NCBI GenBank assembly: GCA_017450125.1
Contig: JAFSWZ010000023.1
Coordinates: forward strand, 1 to 64,000
Length of the DNA stretch: 64,000 nucleotides
Direction of reading: 5' to 3'
Source of the DNA: Synergistaceae bacterium
Lineage (GTDB): Bacteria; Synergistota; Synergistia; Synergistales; Aminobacteriaceae
Made by a program: the position numbers and the translations under genes. Under the pieces are notes generated by a model, which saw only the letters and a list, made by a program, of their open reading frames with translations, ran no database searches and was not told the DNA's origin. Positions 51,973 through 59,937 of this stretch are shown here, piece by piece (position 1 is the first letter of the stretch; each line of letters starts with the position of its first letter).

Positions 51973-52773
51973 CTAGCCCGAAAACGGCCAAGTAACCCTG
52001 AAGACTTCTTCAGTCCTGAAACGTTCAGCAAGGTACGCGAAAATCTCCGGGCCGAACACCAGCACTGCAAAGCATCCCACCGCAAGAAACGGCACTAACG
52101 GCATCGCGTCGCCCCTGCCCCACTTCACGCGTCCGAGCAGGAGGAGAATCACTGCCCAGACACCGCCCGCCATTATTCCCGCGTAGAACGCAAACAGCGT
52201 AAACCGCAAGCCCAGCACTGCCCCCATTCCTCCCATGAAGACAGCATCTCCCCAGCCCATTCCGCCCCGCGACAGGAAGATTATCACCGCGAAAACTCCC
52301 CAGCCGACAAGTGCGCCTTCAACGCCGTCGAGGACTGCCCACTTTCCGCCAGCGAAACGAATCAGCAGGCCAAGTACTCCCGGCACTAACGCGAACACGT
52401 CCAGAACTTCGCCGCTCTCAATGTCGGTCAGAGAGTTCACGACCAGCCCGCACGAACCTGCTGCCGCGAGAGCACATGCCCACGACATCCCCCAGCGCGC
52501 AGTTACAGCCACAGCCATAGCCGCGCAGACCAGCTCAACAATGACGTACCTCACGGAGATTCTCGCTCCGCAGTGCCGGCATCGTCCGCGAAGAACAAGC
52601 CACGATATTACGGGGATAAGTTCAGGTGCTCCCAAGACATGACCGCAGGACTCACAGGCCGAACGCTCATTCCCCCACCACGAACGCCCCTGAAGCGAAC
52701 GGTGTGCCGCTACGTTCAGGAACGAGCCCATACACGCACCGAGAAGCCCCGCAGTAATGAGGTGCTGAATCAT
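51973..52773 (-). CDS. pilD: Prepilin peptidase (A24 family)
   Basis: This inner-membrane aspartic protease cleaves and methylates type IV prepilin-like leader peptides. The 266-residue protein has the N-terminal GACMGSFLNVAAHR, two cysteine pairs (CESC...CRHC) in the cytoplasmic domain, and both catalytic aspartates: SLTDIESGEVLD and GMGWGDAVF (GxGD). Seven to eight membrane helices follow. Its start overlaps the YvyF-like gene by 4 bases. No pilin or secretion-apparatus genes are seen in this window. Confidence 0.93.
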   Translation of the reverse strand: MIQHLITAGLLGACMGSFLNVAAHRSLQGRSWWGNERSACESCGHVLGAPELIPVISWLVLRGRCRHCGARISVRYVIVELVCAAMAVAVTARWGMSWACALAAAGSCGLVVNSLTDIESGEVLDVFALVPGVLGLLIRFAGGKWAVLDGVEGALVGWGVFAVIIFLSRGGMGWGDAVFMGGMGAVLGLRFTLFAFYAGIMAGGVWAVILLLLGRVKWGRGDAMPLVPFLAVGCFAVLVFGPEIFAYLAERFRTEEVFRVTWPFSG

Positions 52774-53162
52774 CTCCTGCGCACCGTCCTCATTCCGTCG
52801 TCCCGGTCATGGCCGCGCGCGTATATATCTCCGCCGTAAGTCGTCAGCTTGCTCTTGCTCATTCGCTCAAGCTCTGTGGTGAAAGCCTGCGCAAGCCTGC
52901 TCCTCTCAGTCTCGCGTGTGCCGTAAAGCCCTAAATCACGCTCGATGTACCCCAAGTCAACAAGTGCCTGAATGTCCGCCAAGTCCGCACCTACTCCTTC
53001 AGCGAGCTTGTAGATGTCGAACCTCTCTTCCTCGTGGTCTCTCATGTATTCGTGAACAGAACCGTAAAGGTCTCCGAGCCTCCGCAAGCATCTCGGGCAG
53101 ACCCTGTCCCGTCCTCCTTCAGTGTATATCCGTCCGCACAGCCTGCACTGCAGCAACGGCAT
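52770..53162 (-). CDS. YvyF-like zinc-ribbon protein, copy 2
   Basis: The 130-residue protein starts with a zinc ribbon (CRLCGRIYTEGGRDRVCPRCLRRL, cysteines near 6, 9, 22, 25) and continues with a helical segment (YGSVHEYMRDHEEERFDIYKLAEGVGADLADIQALVDLGYIERDL) like the TIGR03826/YvyF flagellar-operon proteins. Function is unknown. The end TTYGGDIYARG resembles the end of the neighbouring copy. It lies between the other copy and the prepilin peptidase gene, overlapping both. I infer a duplication. Confidence 0.7.
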   Translation of the reverse strand: MPLLQCRLCGRIYTEGGRDRVCPRCLRRLGDLYGSVHEYMRDHEEERFDIYKLAEGVGADLADIQALVDLGYIERDLGLYGTRETERSRLAQAFTTELERMSKSKLTTYGGDIYARGHDRDDGMRTVRRR

Positions 53163-53542
53163 TAATCATCACTCCTCCTGCTGTAAATTTTTCCGCCGTA
53201 CATCGCCATTTTCCTCTCTTCTGCCATGCGTGCCATAGCACTCTCGAACCTGCCTGCGAGCTGGCGGCGTTCAGAGACTTTGTCGCTCCAAGTCTGCATG
53301 TCGCGTTCAAGATAGCCGAAGCTGAACAGCAAGTCCATGTCCTCAAGGCTCGTCTGTGTCTCCTCTGCGAGGTGTTCCGGCTCGAAGATGACCTCGTTCT
53401 TGTGGCGGCGGATGTACTCATGAACGCGGGAGTATACTTCCTCAAGCCTCACGGAGCACTTGGGACACAATCCCCTTCTGCCAGGCACTGAGTAGGGGTC
53501 AAAAAGTTTCCCGCAAAGTTTGCACCTAGACAGCGAATGCAA
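53162..53542 (-). CDS. YvyF-like zinc-ribbon protein, copy 1
   Basis: The 126-residue protein has the same layout as the next gene: zinc ribbon CKLCGKLFDPYSVPGRRGLCPKC, a helical part (VHEYIRRHKNEVIFEPEHLAEETQTSLEDMDLLFSFGYLERDM), and MYGGKIYSRR at the end. The start is a TTG at 53542 after AGGGGTGA, in the gap to the divergent lpxL. In Bacillus YvyF lies with flgM and flgK, but no flagellar gene is seen here except a cheX about 1.4 kb away. The stop overlaps the next start by one base. Confidence 0.7.
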   Translation of the reverse strand: MHSLSRCKLCGKLFDPYSVPGRRGLCPKCSVRLEEVYSRVHEYIRRHKNEVIFEPEHLAEETQTSLEDMDLLFSFGYLERDMQTWSDKVSERRQLAGRFESAMARMAEERKMAMYGGKIYSRRSDD

Positions 53543-53581
53543 ATATAATCACCCCTAATCTATGAAGTTGAGGAGAAAACA

Positions 53582-54433
53582 ATGACGCTTAATATTATTG
53601 TCGGATTCCTGCGAATTATACCCCACAGGACTGCTCTTGCGCTCGGGCGGTTTATCGGCAGGCTGCTGAGGCTCGTCCTCTGGAAGAAGACTGACCGTGC
53701 AGAAGCCCGGTGTGTTGCGGCACTTGGTGTCGGCGTAACAACTGCGCGGGAGATTATTCGGGGCTCGTTCATGAATCTCGGGATGTCGGCGGTGGAGTTC
53801 GTGAGGTTTCCGCTGATGAAGGAACGTGTTGACGAGTACATAGACTTTCCTGAAGAGAGCCAGAGGCTTCTGCGCTCGGCATTGTCGCGCGGAAATGGAG
53901 CGATACTCATGACCAGCCACATGGCGAACTGGGAGCTCGCGGCAATGCGGGTGATTCACGCGGGGTTTGAGCTTCACGCGGTCTACACGCCCCAGAAGAA
54001 CGACGGCGGAGCTGAGAGCATGATTGCGGACATACGCACTAACACCGTCGGAATGTACATCATCGACAACCACAAGGGCATACGAGAGATTTTCCGCGTG
54101 CTTAAGGCCGGAGGAGTCGTCGTGATAATGCAGGACTTAGACGCTCGCAAGGACGGAGTGAGAACGGACTTTCTGCGGCTTCCTGCGAGCACTCATGACG
54201 GCATCGTCAAGCTGTGGCAGAAGTTCGGCTGTCCCATCGTAGCGACACACTACGTCAGGGACAAGGACAACCCCGCACACCACATCGTAGAGATGACGGA
54301 GATACTCAGCGACAGGGAAGGATTTTCGCTCGATACGTGCGACGAGGTCATTGGCGGCTGGATTCGTGAGAGGCCGGAGCTGTGGTTATGGCTGATGGAC
54401 AGATGGGAATACACGCTCGGGAAAAACGTGTAG
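53582..54433 (+). CDS. lpxL: Lipid A biosynthesis lauroyl/myristoyl acyltransferase (LpxL/HtrB-like)
   Basis: LpxL-type enzymes add a secondary acyl chain to lipid A at the inner membrane. The 283-residue protein has a hydrophobic start and the catalytic H-x4-D/E motif in MTSHMANWELA, followed by VYTPQKNDGGAESMI and a later block GVVVIMQDLDARKDGVRTDFLRLPA (RxxD/E substrate-binding type). The length is near the family's 290-310. It is the clearest sign that this organism makes LPS. The following YqgF-like gene starts inside it, overlapping by 46 bases. Confidence 0.88.
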   Translation: MTLNIIVGFLRIIPHRTALALGRFIGRLLRLVLWKKTDRAEARCVAALGVGVTTAREIIRGSFMNLGMSAVEFVRFPLMKERVDEYIDFPEESQRLLRSALSRGNGAILMTSHMANWELAAMRVIHAGFELHAVYTPQKNDGGAESMIADIRTNTVGMYIIDNHKGIREIFRVLKAGGVVVIMQDLDARKDGVRTDFLRLPASTHDGIVKLWQKFGCPIVATHYVRDKDNPAHHIVEMTEILSDREGFSLDTCDEVIGGWIRERPELWLWLMDRWEYTLGKNV

Positions 54434-54861
54434 TGCTCGGCCTTGACCCTGGCAGGGACAAGACGGGATTTGCTTTCGTTGACGAGGACGGAGGGCTTTT
54501 AGCGTCAGGGATTTTTCCGACGAATGAGCAGGAGAGGTTCTTCGAGAAAATCTTGGCCGGATACGACGGACTTGCTGAGAGCCGTATAATCTTCGTTGCA
54601 GTCGGCGACGGAACGCATAGCAAGGAGTTCACGGAACGTGTGAGGGCTGCTCTGCCGTATGAGATTATGACGGTCGACGAGAGGAACAGCACGCTTGAGG
54701 CACGAAGCCTGTACTGGAAGGTTCACACGCCGTCAATCTGGGTGAGACTGCTGCCCGAAGGAATGCGAGTTCCGGGCGGAGCAATAGATGATATGGCGGC
54801 ATGGGCAATAGCTTTGAGGGGGCTGAAAAAATATAGAGATATACGCCGGAATAGGCTATAA
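54388..54861 (+). CDS. RuvX/YqgF-type RNase H-fold nuclease
   Basis: The 157-residue protein has VVLGLDPGRDKTGFAFVD near residue 15, the GLDxG catalytic start of YqgF/RuvX, and VDERNSTLEARSLYW and GAIDDMAAWAIAL at the positions of the second and third acidic motifs. YqgF processes pre-16S rRNA ends and/or resolves Holliday junctions. The sequence is more divergent than usual and the C-terminal region is short. ATG 54388 follows GGAG inside lpxL and is the chosen start; GTG 54382 is the alternative. The identification rests on these three motifs. Confidence 0.68.
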   Translation: MADGQMGIHAREKRVVLGLDPGRDKTGFAFVDEDGGLLASGIFPTNEQERFFEKILAGYDGLAESRIIFVAVGDGTHSKEFTERVRAALPYEIMTVDERNSTLEARSLYWKVHTPSIWVRLLPEGMRVPGGAIDDMAAWAIALRGLKKYRDIRRNRL

Positions 54862-54862
54862 T
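54834..54862 (+). promoter_or_regulatory. Candidate promoter of cheX
   Basis: TAGAGA (54834-54839), 17-base spacer, TATAAT (54857-54862), overlapping the end of the YqgF-like gene. Confidence 0.45.
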
Positions 54863-54918
54863 ATTACCCGATTTCACACAAGCATGAACATAATTTCACA
54901 TGGAGGGAGATTGTATTA

Positions 54919-55410
54919 ATGGCCGGTATGGATAAACTTGTCGCCCTAGTGAATAGTTTTGCGTCGGCAGTGCTGTCCGTAGGGCGGGAGGTAGGGCTGA
55001 ATATCACCCTCAACAAGTCGAAAGTCTCGCAGGGTATCAAAGTAGACAATATCTGCACGACAGCCCTCATAGGCGTTGTGGGAGTGGGCTCGCGCGGGAC
55101 AGTGAACATAATGCTGAACAAAGACGGCTTCGAGAACATCATCTCCGCGATGTCCGGCGGAATGATAGCTCCCGTTTTGGGCGAGGATGTCTCGATGAGC
55201 GTAATCGGAGAGCTGTCCAACATGATCGGAGGCCGTGCACTAGTACAGAGCGCGCTGGGAACAGTCGACGTAACACCTCCTCAGCTGATAATCGGCGAGA
55301 ACATCAAGAACGTTACGAGCGAGGATAACGGAATGAGGAGCTTCACGCTGCCGTTCGAGCTTCAGCCTTCAGGGGGGCTGTACTTGGTGCTGTCGTTCAA
55401 GATCGACTAG
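54919..55410 (+). CDS. cheX: CheX-like chemotaxis phosphatase
   Basis: CheX dephosphorylates the response regulator CheY. The 163-residue protein keeps the CheC/CheX catalytic pair Glu98 and Asn101 in SVIGELSNMIGG, and the preceding GTVNIMLNKDGFENIISAMSGG fits. A single active-site helix is present, as in CheX rather than CheC. It stands alone with its own promoter and terminator; no other chemotaxis gene is in the window. Confidence 0.85.
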   Translation: MAGMDKLVALVNSFASAVLSVGREVGLNITLNKSKVSQGIKVDNICTTALIGVVGVGSRGTVNIMLNKDGFENIISAMSGGMIAPVLGEDVSMSVIGELSNMIGGRALVQSALGTVDVTPPQLIIGENIKNVTSEDNGMRSFTLPFELQPSGGLYLVLSFKID

Positions 55411-55446
55411 CTTTCAGCAAATTCATTCACGCATACGAAATCAATG

Positions 55447-55480
55447 ACGGTTCTGGTCTGAATGGGCCGGAGCCGTTTTT
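55447..55480 (+). terminator. Terminator of cheX
   Basis: ACGGTTCTGGTC pairs with GGCCGGAGCCGT (three G-U) around TGAATG, followed by five T. Confidence 0.85.
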
Positions 55481-55503
55481 CATTAAGGGAGAGGAATATC
55501 ATC

Positions 55504-57591
55504 ATGAAGAAGTTTCTGTGTGCGGTAATTGCCGCGTTCATGCTGGCTCTGAGCCCTTTTTCGGGAGAAGCCGGCGTTGTGCTGGTGTTGTCGGGCGGCG
55601 GCACAAAAGGTTTCGCACATCTGGGGGTCATCGAGAGCTTAGAGCTCAACGGAGTGCCCATTGTCGGCATCGTAGGCACGAGCATGGGTGCGCTCATGGG
55701 AGCACTCAGGGCTTCCGGGTACAGTGCTCAGGACATGCACCGAATCCTGAAGGAGTTAGACCTCCCGAGCCTCCTCAGCGAGAACACCGGGCCGATGTTC
55801 GTCTTCACGGGCAACGACCGCCGGGCCAAGACAAGCACGATTCCTGCCCTGACGTGGAAGAAGCAGGACGGCCAGCGCGGGCCGAAGGGACTGCTCACGG
55901 GCGACAAGCTCTACGAGTACTTTTCTCAGCTCATGAGGCACGTAACAGAGACAGACTTCTACCATCTGCCTATACCTTATGCCGCAGTAGCAACGGACAT
56001 AGAGACCGGCGAAAAAGTTGTCCTGAAGAGCGGAAACCTCGCGGCCGCAATGAGAGCTTCAATGTCGATACCGATGCTGTTCGAGCCGTGGGTCATTGAC
56101 GGGCACGTTCTGATTGACGGCGGAGTGGTCTCAAACCTCCCGGTGTACACTGCGCGCGAGATGTTTCCCGGCATTCCGATAGTGGCGGTGGACATCTCGG
56201 ACGTGATGCTCAACGGCGTAAATTCCTACATGGACGTTGTGAACCAGGCACTGACAATCCTCATGAGGCGGACGACGGACGAGGAAGGTGCTGCGGCAGA
56301 CATTCTCCTGAAGCCGAACGTTGCAGGGCTCGGAATGCTCGACACTGATGACCCGGAAAAGATCATCGCACTCGGAGCTGATGCGGCGATGGAGAAGATC
56401 GACGAGATAAAGGCACTCTCGGAGCAGGGCCCGGCACTGTTCACGCTTCAGGAAGAACGCGAGCTCAGCGACGTAATCGGCGACATCGAGGTTCACGGAC
56501 TTCCGCCGAAGCTGGAAGAGATGGTGCGCAGAAGGATGCTGCGTCTTGTGGGCAGGAAGGCGGACAACGAAGAGATTGACGACATCATGACGAAACTGTC
56601 AGAGGCTTCAGGCATTGAGCTTGCTGACTACCAGCTCGGCCGCACAGAGAAGGGCGATGTGCTCGTCCGTGTTGACGTTAGGCAGTCGCCGGAGCTGAAG
56701 ATAGGGATTTCCGGCTACACAACGAACCTTCACCCGAACAGATGGATGTACGTTAAGGGCGAAGCAAGAGGCATGTTCTCGGAGTACGACTCGCTCGTGG
56801 GAGTCGCGAAGATAGGCGACCAGTGGGGAATAGACCTGACCTACCAGACAGCCCCCCAGCCTATGGACGCGTGGCAGTTCACTCTGAGTGCGCAGAACTG
56901 GAAGCCCGCAGGCGACGACAAGCTCCGCAACTGGGACAGGTACGCCGCGGGAGTGAGCAAGTTATTCACGTGGGGAGATGTCAATGTCGGGATAGGCTAC
57001 GCGTACGAGCACATCGAGGGCGACGCTGTCTCCGGCAACGACGACACGGACTCCGCCGGACCGACGTTCTTGGCCGAGTACGACACGCTTGATGTCCCGT
57101 CAGACCCGATGCACGGCCATGCGTGGAAGATAAATGCTTGGTGGCCGGACTTCGACGAGATTGTGTACCGGCTGAGCTACTTCAAGCCCCTCGACGTGTC
57201 GAGCCTGTGGAGGACGTATTTCCGCGCCGGTTTTGCGGAAGGCGACATGAACCGCAGAAGCCACGCGGTATATCTCGGAGCGGCTGAGGAGCTGTACTCC
57301 GTCGCACGCAACCCCATCGAGGCCGAACGCATGTTCTGGACGAATATAGCTCTTAGGCGCATCATCAACCGCACGGCAATGGGAGTCATCGCTGGAGAGC
57401 TTTTCGCGAGCTGGGGTTACGCGATGGACAAGGAATGGCACAAGGTAGACGCTCCGTGGGAGATAGGGCTTGCGGTGAACTTCCCGAACAACTTCGTGGA
57501 TATGAAGTTTGCGGTGATGTACGGCTCGGAGGAGTTCAAGGCAGGGTTCTTCATCGGAGTGCCGGTGTGGGATCACTTCCCGTTACCGTAA
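55504..57591 (+). CDS. Patatin-like phospholipase with C-terminal barrel (type Vd autotransporter, PlpD-like)
   Basis: The 695-residue protein has a signal peptide (about 1-23), then a patatin domain: oxyanion loop SGGGTKG (30-36), nucleophile Ser60 in GTSMG (58-62), and Asp205 in DGGVVSN (205-211), the catalytic dyad. A POTRA-like segment follows (about 320-390) and then a beta-rich region like a 16-strand Omp85-type barrel, ending HFPLP. This order is that of type Vd secretion, in which the barrel carries the lipase across the outer membrane. The ATG at 55504 follows GGGAGAGG; an in-frame ATG 42 bases upstream lies in the terminator region. Phospholipase activity is inferred from the intact dyad. 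Confidence 0.88.
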   Translation: MKKFLCAVIAAFMLALSPFSGEAGVVLVLSGGGTKGFAHLGVIESLELNGVPIVGIVGTSMGALMGALRASGYSAQDMHRILKELDLPSLLSENTGPMFVFTGNDRRAKTSTIPALTWKKQDGQRGPKGLLTGDKLYEYFSQLMRHVTETDFYHLPIPYAAVATDIETGEKVVLKSGNLAAAMRASMSIPMLFEPWVIDGHVLIDGGVVSNLPVYTAREMFPGIPIVAVDISDVMLNGVNSYMDVVNQALTILMRRTTDEEGAAADILLKPNVAGLGMLDTDDPEKIIALGADAAMEKIDEIKALSEQGPALFTLQEERELSDVIGDIEVHGLPPKLEEMVRRRMLRLVGRKADNEEIDDIMTKLSEASGIELADYQLGRTEKGDVLVRVDVRQSPELKIGISGYTTNLHPNRWMYVKGEARGMFSEYDSLVGVAKIGDQWGIDLTYQTAPQPMDAWQFTLSAQNWKPAGDDKLRNWDRYAAGVSKLFTWGDVNVGIGYAYEHIEGDAVSGNDDTDSAGPTFLAEYDTLDVPSDPMHGHAWKINAWWPDFDEIVYRLSYFKPLDVSSLWRTYFRAGFAEGDMNRRSHAVYLGAAEELYSVARNPIEAERMFWTNIALRRIINRTAMGVIAGELFASWGYAMDKEWHKVDAPWEIGLAVNFPNNFVDMKFAVMYGSEEFKAGFFIGVPVWDHFPLP

Positions 57592-57615
57592 AACATAAAG
57601 GAGGATAAATAGAAA

Positions 57616-59052
57616 TTGGCACGCAACATAACACCGAGAAAAGAGAATTATTCACAGTGGTATCTTGACGTAATCAAGGCCGCTGAAATGGCAGACTATG
57701 CCCCCGTGCGCGGCTGTATGGTAATCCGTCCGACAGGCTACGCAATCTGGGAGAGCGTACAGGCGAAATTCGACGCTGCCTTCAAGAAGACCGGGCACGT
57801 CAACGCATACTTTCCGCTGTTAATCCCCTATTCGTTCCTGCAGAAGGAAGCCGAGCACGTAGAGGGTTTTGCTCCCGAATGCGCGACAGTTACCCACGCA
57901 GGGGGCGAGGAGCTCGAAGAACCTTACGCTGTCCGTCCGACTTCGGAGACGGTGATAGGGTACATGTACAGCAAGTGGGTTCAGTCGTGGAGAGACCTTC
58001 CCGTCCTGATTAACCAATGGGCAAACGTTATGCGCTGGGAGAAGCGTCCGCGACTGTTCCTGCGAACGTCAGAATTTCTCTGGCAGGAAGGCCACACAGC
58101 ACACGAGACCGAGCAGGAAGCCCGCGAAGAGACCATGAGGATGCTCGAGGTCTACAGAACCATAATAGAGAACGAGTTAGCTATCCCCGTAATAGCCGGA
58201 GAAAAGACGGCAGGTGAGAGATTTCCCGGAGCTGATGACACGTACACCTGCGAAGCAATGATGAGCGATGCTCGCGCACTTCAGGCAGGAACAAGCCACT
58301 TCTTAGGGCAGAACTTCGCTAAGGCGTTCAAGATTCAGTATCAGGACAGGGAAGGCAAGCTGTCTTACTGCTGGACGACGAGCTGGGGAGTGTCGACGAG
58401 GTTAATCGGTGCGCTAATCATGGTGCATTCCGATGACGACGGCCTGATAATCCCGCCCAGAATTGCCCCCGTGAAGGCCGTAATCCTTCCCATCTCGAAG
58501 GATGAAGCCATCGCAGAGAATGACATACTCCCGAAGGCTAAAGAGCTGTCCGCGCGTCTTGATGACGAACTCGGCGGAATGTTCACGCGCGTAGATACTG
58601 ACTTCCACATGAGGCCCGCAGACAGGTTCTTCACGCACCTGCAGAAGGGTGTGCCTCTGAGGCTCGAGCTCGGCGAGAAGGACATCAAGGCCGGAACAGT
58701 ACGCGTTGTGCGCAGGGACACCGGCGAGAAGATGGACGTTGCGAACGACGCAGTGATACCGACGGTGAAGAAGCTGCTTGAGGACATTCAGGCTAACATG
58801 TTCAAGCGCGCAAAGGATTTCCGCGAGGCCAACACTCACGACGCGTCGAGCTACGACGAGTTCAAGGCGATAATTGCGGAGAAGGGCGGTTTCGTGCGGG
58901 CATACTTCGGCGGGACTCCTGAGGACGAGGTCAGGATTCGCGAGGAGACCGGCGCAACACCGAGATGCATACTTCCCGGCGGAAGCACCGGCAAATGCAT
59001 CATCACCGGCCAAGAAGACGCTAGGCTGACGGTCTTCGCGAAGGCGTATTAG
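57616..59052 (+). CDS. proS: Prolyl-tRNA synthetase (short, archaeal/eukaryotic type)
   Basis: ProRS charges tRNA-Pro. The 478-residue protein lacks the INS editing domain and belongs to the type found in archaea, eukaryotes and a minority of bacteria. Motif 2 is WEKRPRLFLRTSEFLWQEGHTAH, motif 1 and the RPTSE loop (YAVRPTSETVIGYMYSKWV) are intact, and GVSTRLIGALIMVHSDDDGLIIPPRIAP gives motif 3. The C-terminal end is FAKAY (this type often ends in Tyr). The start is TTG 57616 after AAAGGAGGATAAATAG. It is followed after 3 bases by comB. Confidence 0.93.
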   Translation: MARNITPRKENYSQWYLDVIKAAEMADYAPVRGCMVIRPTGYAIWESVQAKFDAAFKKTGHVNAYFPLLIPYSFLQKEAEHVEGFAPECATVTHAGGEELEEPYAVRPTSETVIGYMYSKWVQSWRDLPVLINQWANVMRWEKRPRLFLRTSEFLWQEGHTAHETEQEAREETMRMLEVYRTIIENELAIPVIAGEKTAGERFPGADDTYTCEAMMSDARALQAGTSHFLGQNFAKAFKIQYQDREGKLSYCWTTSWGVSTRLIGALIMVHSDDDGLIIPPRIAPVKAVILPISKDEAIAENDILPKAKELSARLDDELGGMFTRVDTDFHMRPADRFFTHLQKGVPLRLELGEKDIKAGTVRVVRRDTGEKMDVANDAVIPTVKKLLEDIQANMFKRAKDFREANTHDASSYDEFKAIIAEKGGFVRAYFGGTPEDEVRIREETGATPRCILPGGSTGKCIITGQEDARLTVFAKAY

Positions 59053-59055
59053 TTC

Positions 59056-59931
59056 ATGGCGGAGAAACTTGAAGCTGACGTAGTCTTCTCGTGCGGCGAG
59101 GATAATTACCTGCCTGATGCTGATGTGTGGCTGGTGATTGACGTTCTGAGAGCTACAACCGTAATAGCCCGCTGGTTCGAACTCGGCGGGACGGAGCTTT
59201 ACCCCGTGAAGACTCCTGACGATGCGCGGTCGCTCGTTCAGGAACTAAGGGGACGCGGCTCTTCCCCATTGCTGATGGGTGAGGTCAACGGACTTCCGCC
59301 TGAGGGCTTCGACTTGGGCAACTCTCCGACAGAATTAAGCTACGAGCTGGTTCAGGAGCATTATTGCGGGGTCATGTCCACGACGAACGGCACTGTAGCC
59401 CTGACGCAGGCGGCATCGAGCGGAGCTGATGTCCTGGCGGTGTGCCTGAGGAATTACGCGGCGTGTCTGGATTACGCACTTACGCAGGGCAAACGCATCG
59501 GGCTTCTGTGTTCGGGCAGGAAGAGGCGGCCTTCTTGGGAGGACACTCTCTGCGCGGGGGCAATCCTCGAGGAGCTTAACGCTAAGGGGGAAGCCTTCAT
59601 GACTGACAGCGCAAAGATGGCACTTACTCTCTGGCAGAACAGAGGAAGTAACCTCACCGAGTGTGTGAAGAAGTCCAATCACGCGCAGTACCTCGAGCAG
59701 ATAGGCTTCACTGAAGACATAGCGTTTTGCTGTGAATGCGACACGTCAACCGTCGTTCCCATGCTCGTAACCGAAGAGGGCAGGAACATTCTGCGGAGCG
59801 TCGCCGGAAGTGCACGGCCTTACCCGCGCGCGCGCGATGTCATTGCGCCGGAAGCAAGGATTACGCCGCCGGAAACTCTGAAGAGGGCTGACCCGTTCGA
59901 GGAGCTATTGAGTTACACAAGGAAGAAGTGA
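59056..59931 (+). CDS. comB: ComB-like 2-phosphosulfolactate phosphatase
   Basis: The 291-residue protein shows WLVIDVLRATTVIARWFELGGTELYPV, LLMGEVNGLPPEGFDLGNSPTELS and VMSTTNGTVALTQA, the three blocks that define the ComB family. ComB removes phosphate from 2-phosphosulfolactate on the coenzyme M path in methanogens; bacterial homologues occur in many lineages without known methanogenesis, so the true substrate may differ. It is three bases downstream of proS and six bases before larC. Confidence 0.85.
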   Translation: MAEKLEADVVFSCGEDNYLPDADVWLVIDVLRATTVIARWFELGGTELYPVKTPDDARSLVQELRGRGSSPLLMGEVNGLPPEGFDLGNSPTELSYELVQEHYCGVMSTTNGTVALTQAASSGADVLAVCLRNYAACLDYALTQGKRIGLLCSGRKRRPSWEDTLCAGAILEELNAKGEAFMTDSAKMALTLWQNRGSNLTECVKKSNHAQYLEQIGFTEDIAFCCECDTSTVVPMLVTEEGRNILRSVAGSARPYPRARDVIAPEARITPPETLKRADPFEELLSYTRKK

Positions 59932-59937
59932 GAGATT

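Noticed and set aside
55370-55376. G run near the end of cheX as another phase-variable tract
   Set aside because: Only six G, in a frame that ends normally; far shorter than the 11-base tracts.
59826-59838. CG dinucleotide run in comB
   Set aside because: Short (about 5 units), inside an intact frame of conserved length; no sign of a switch.
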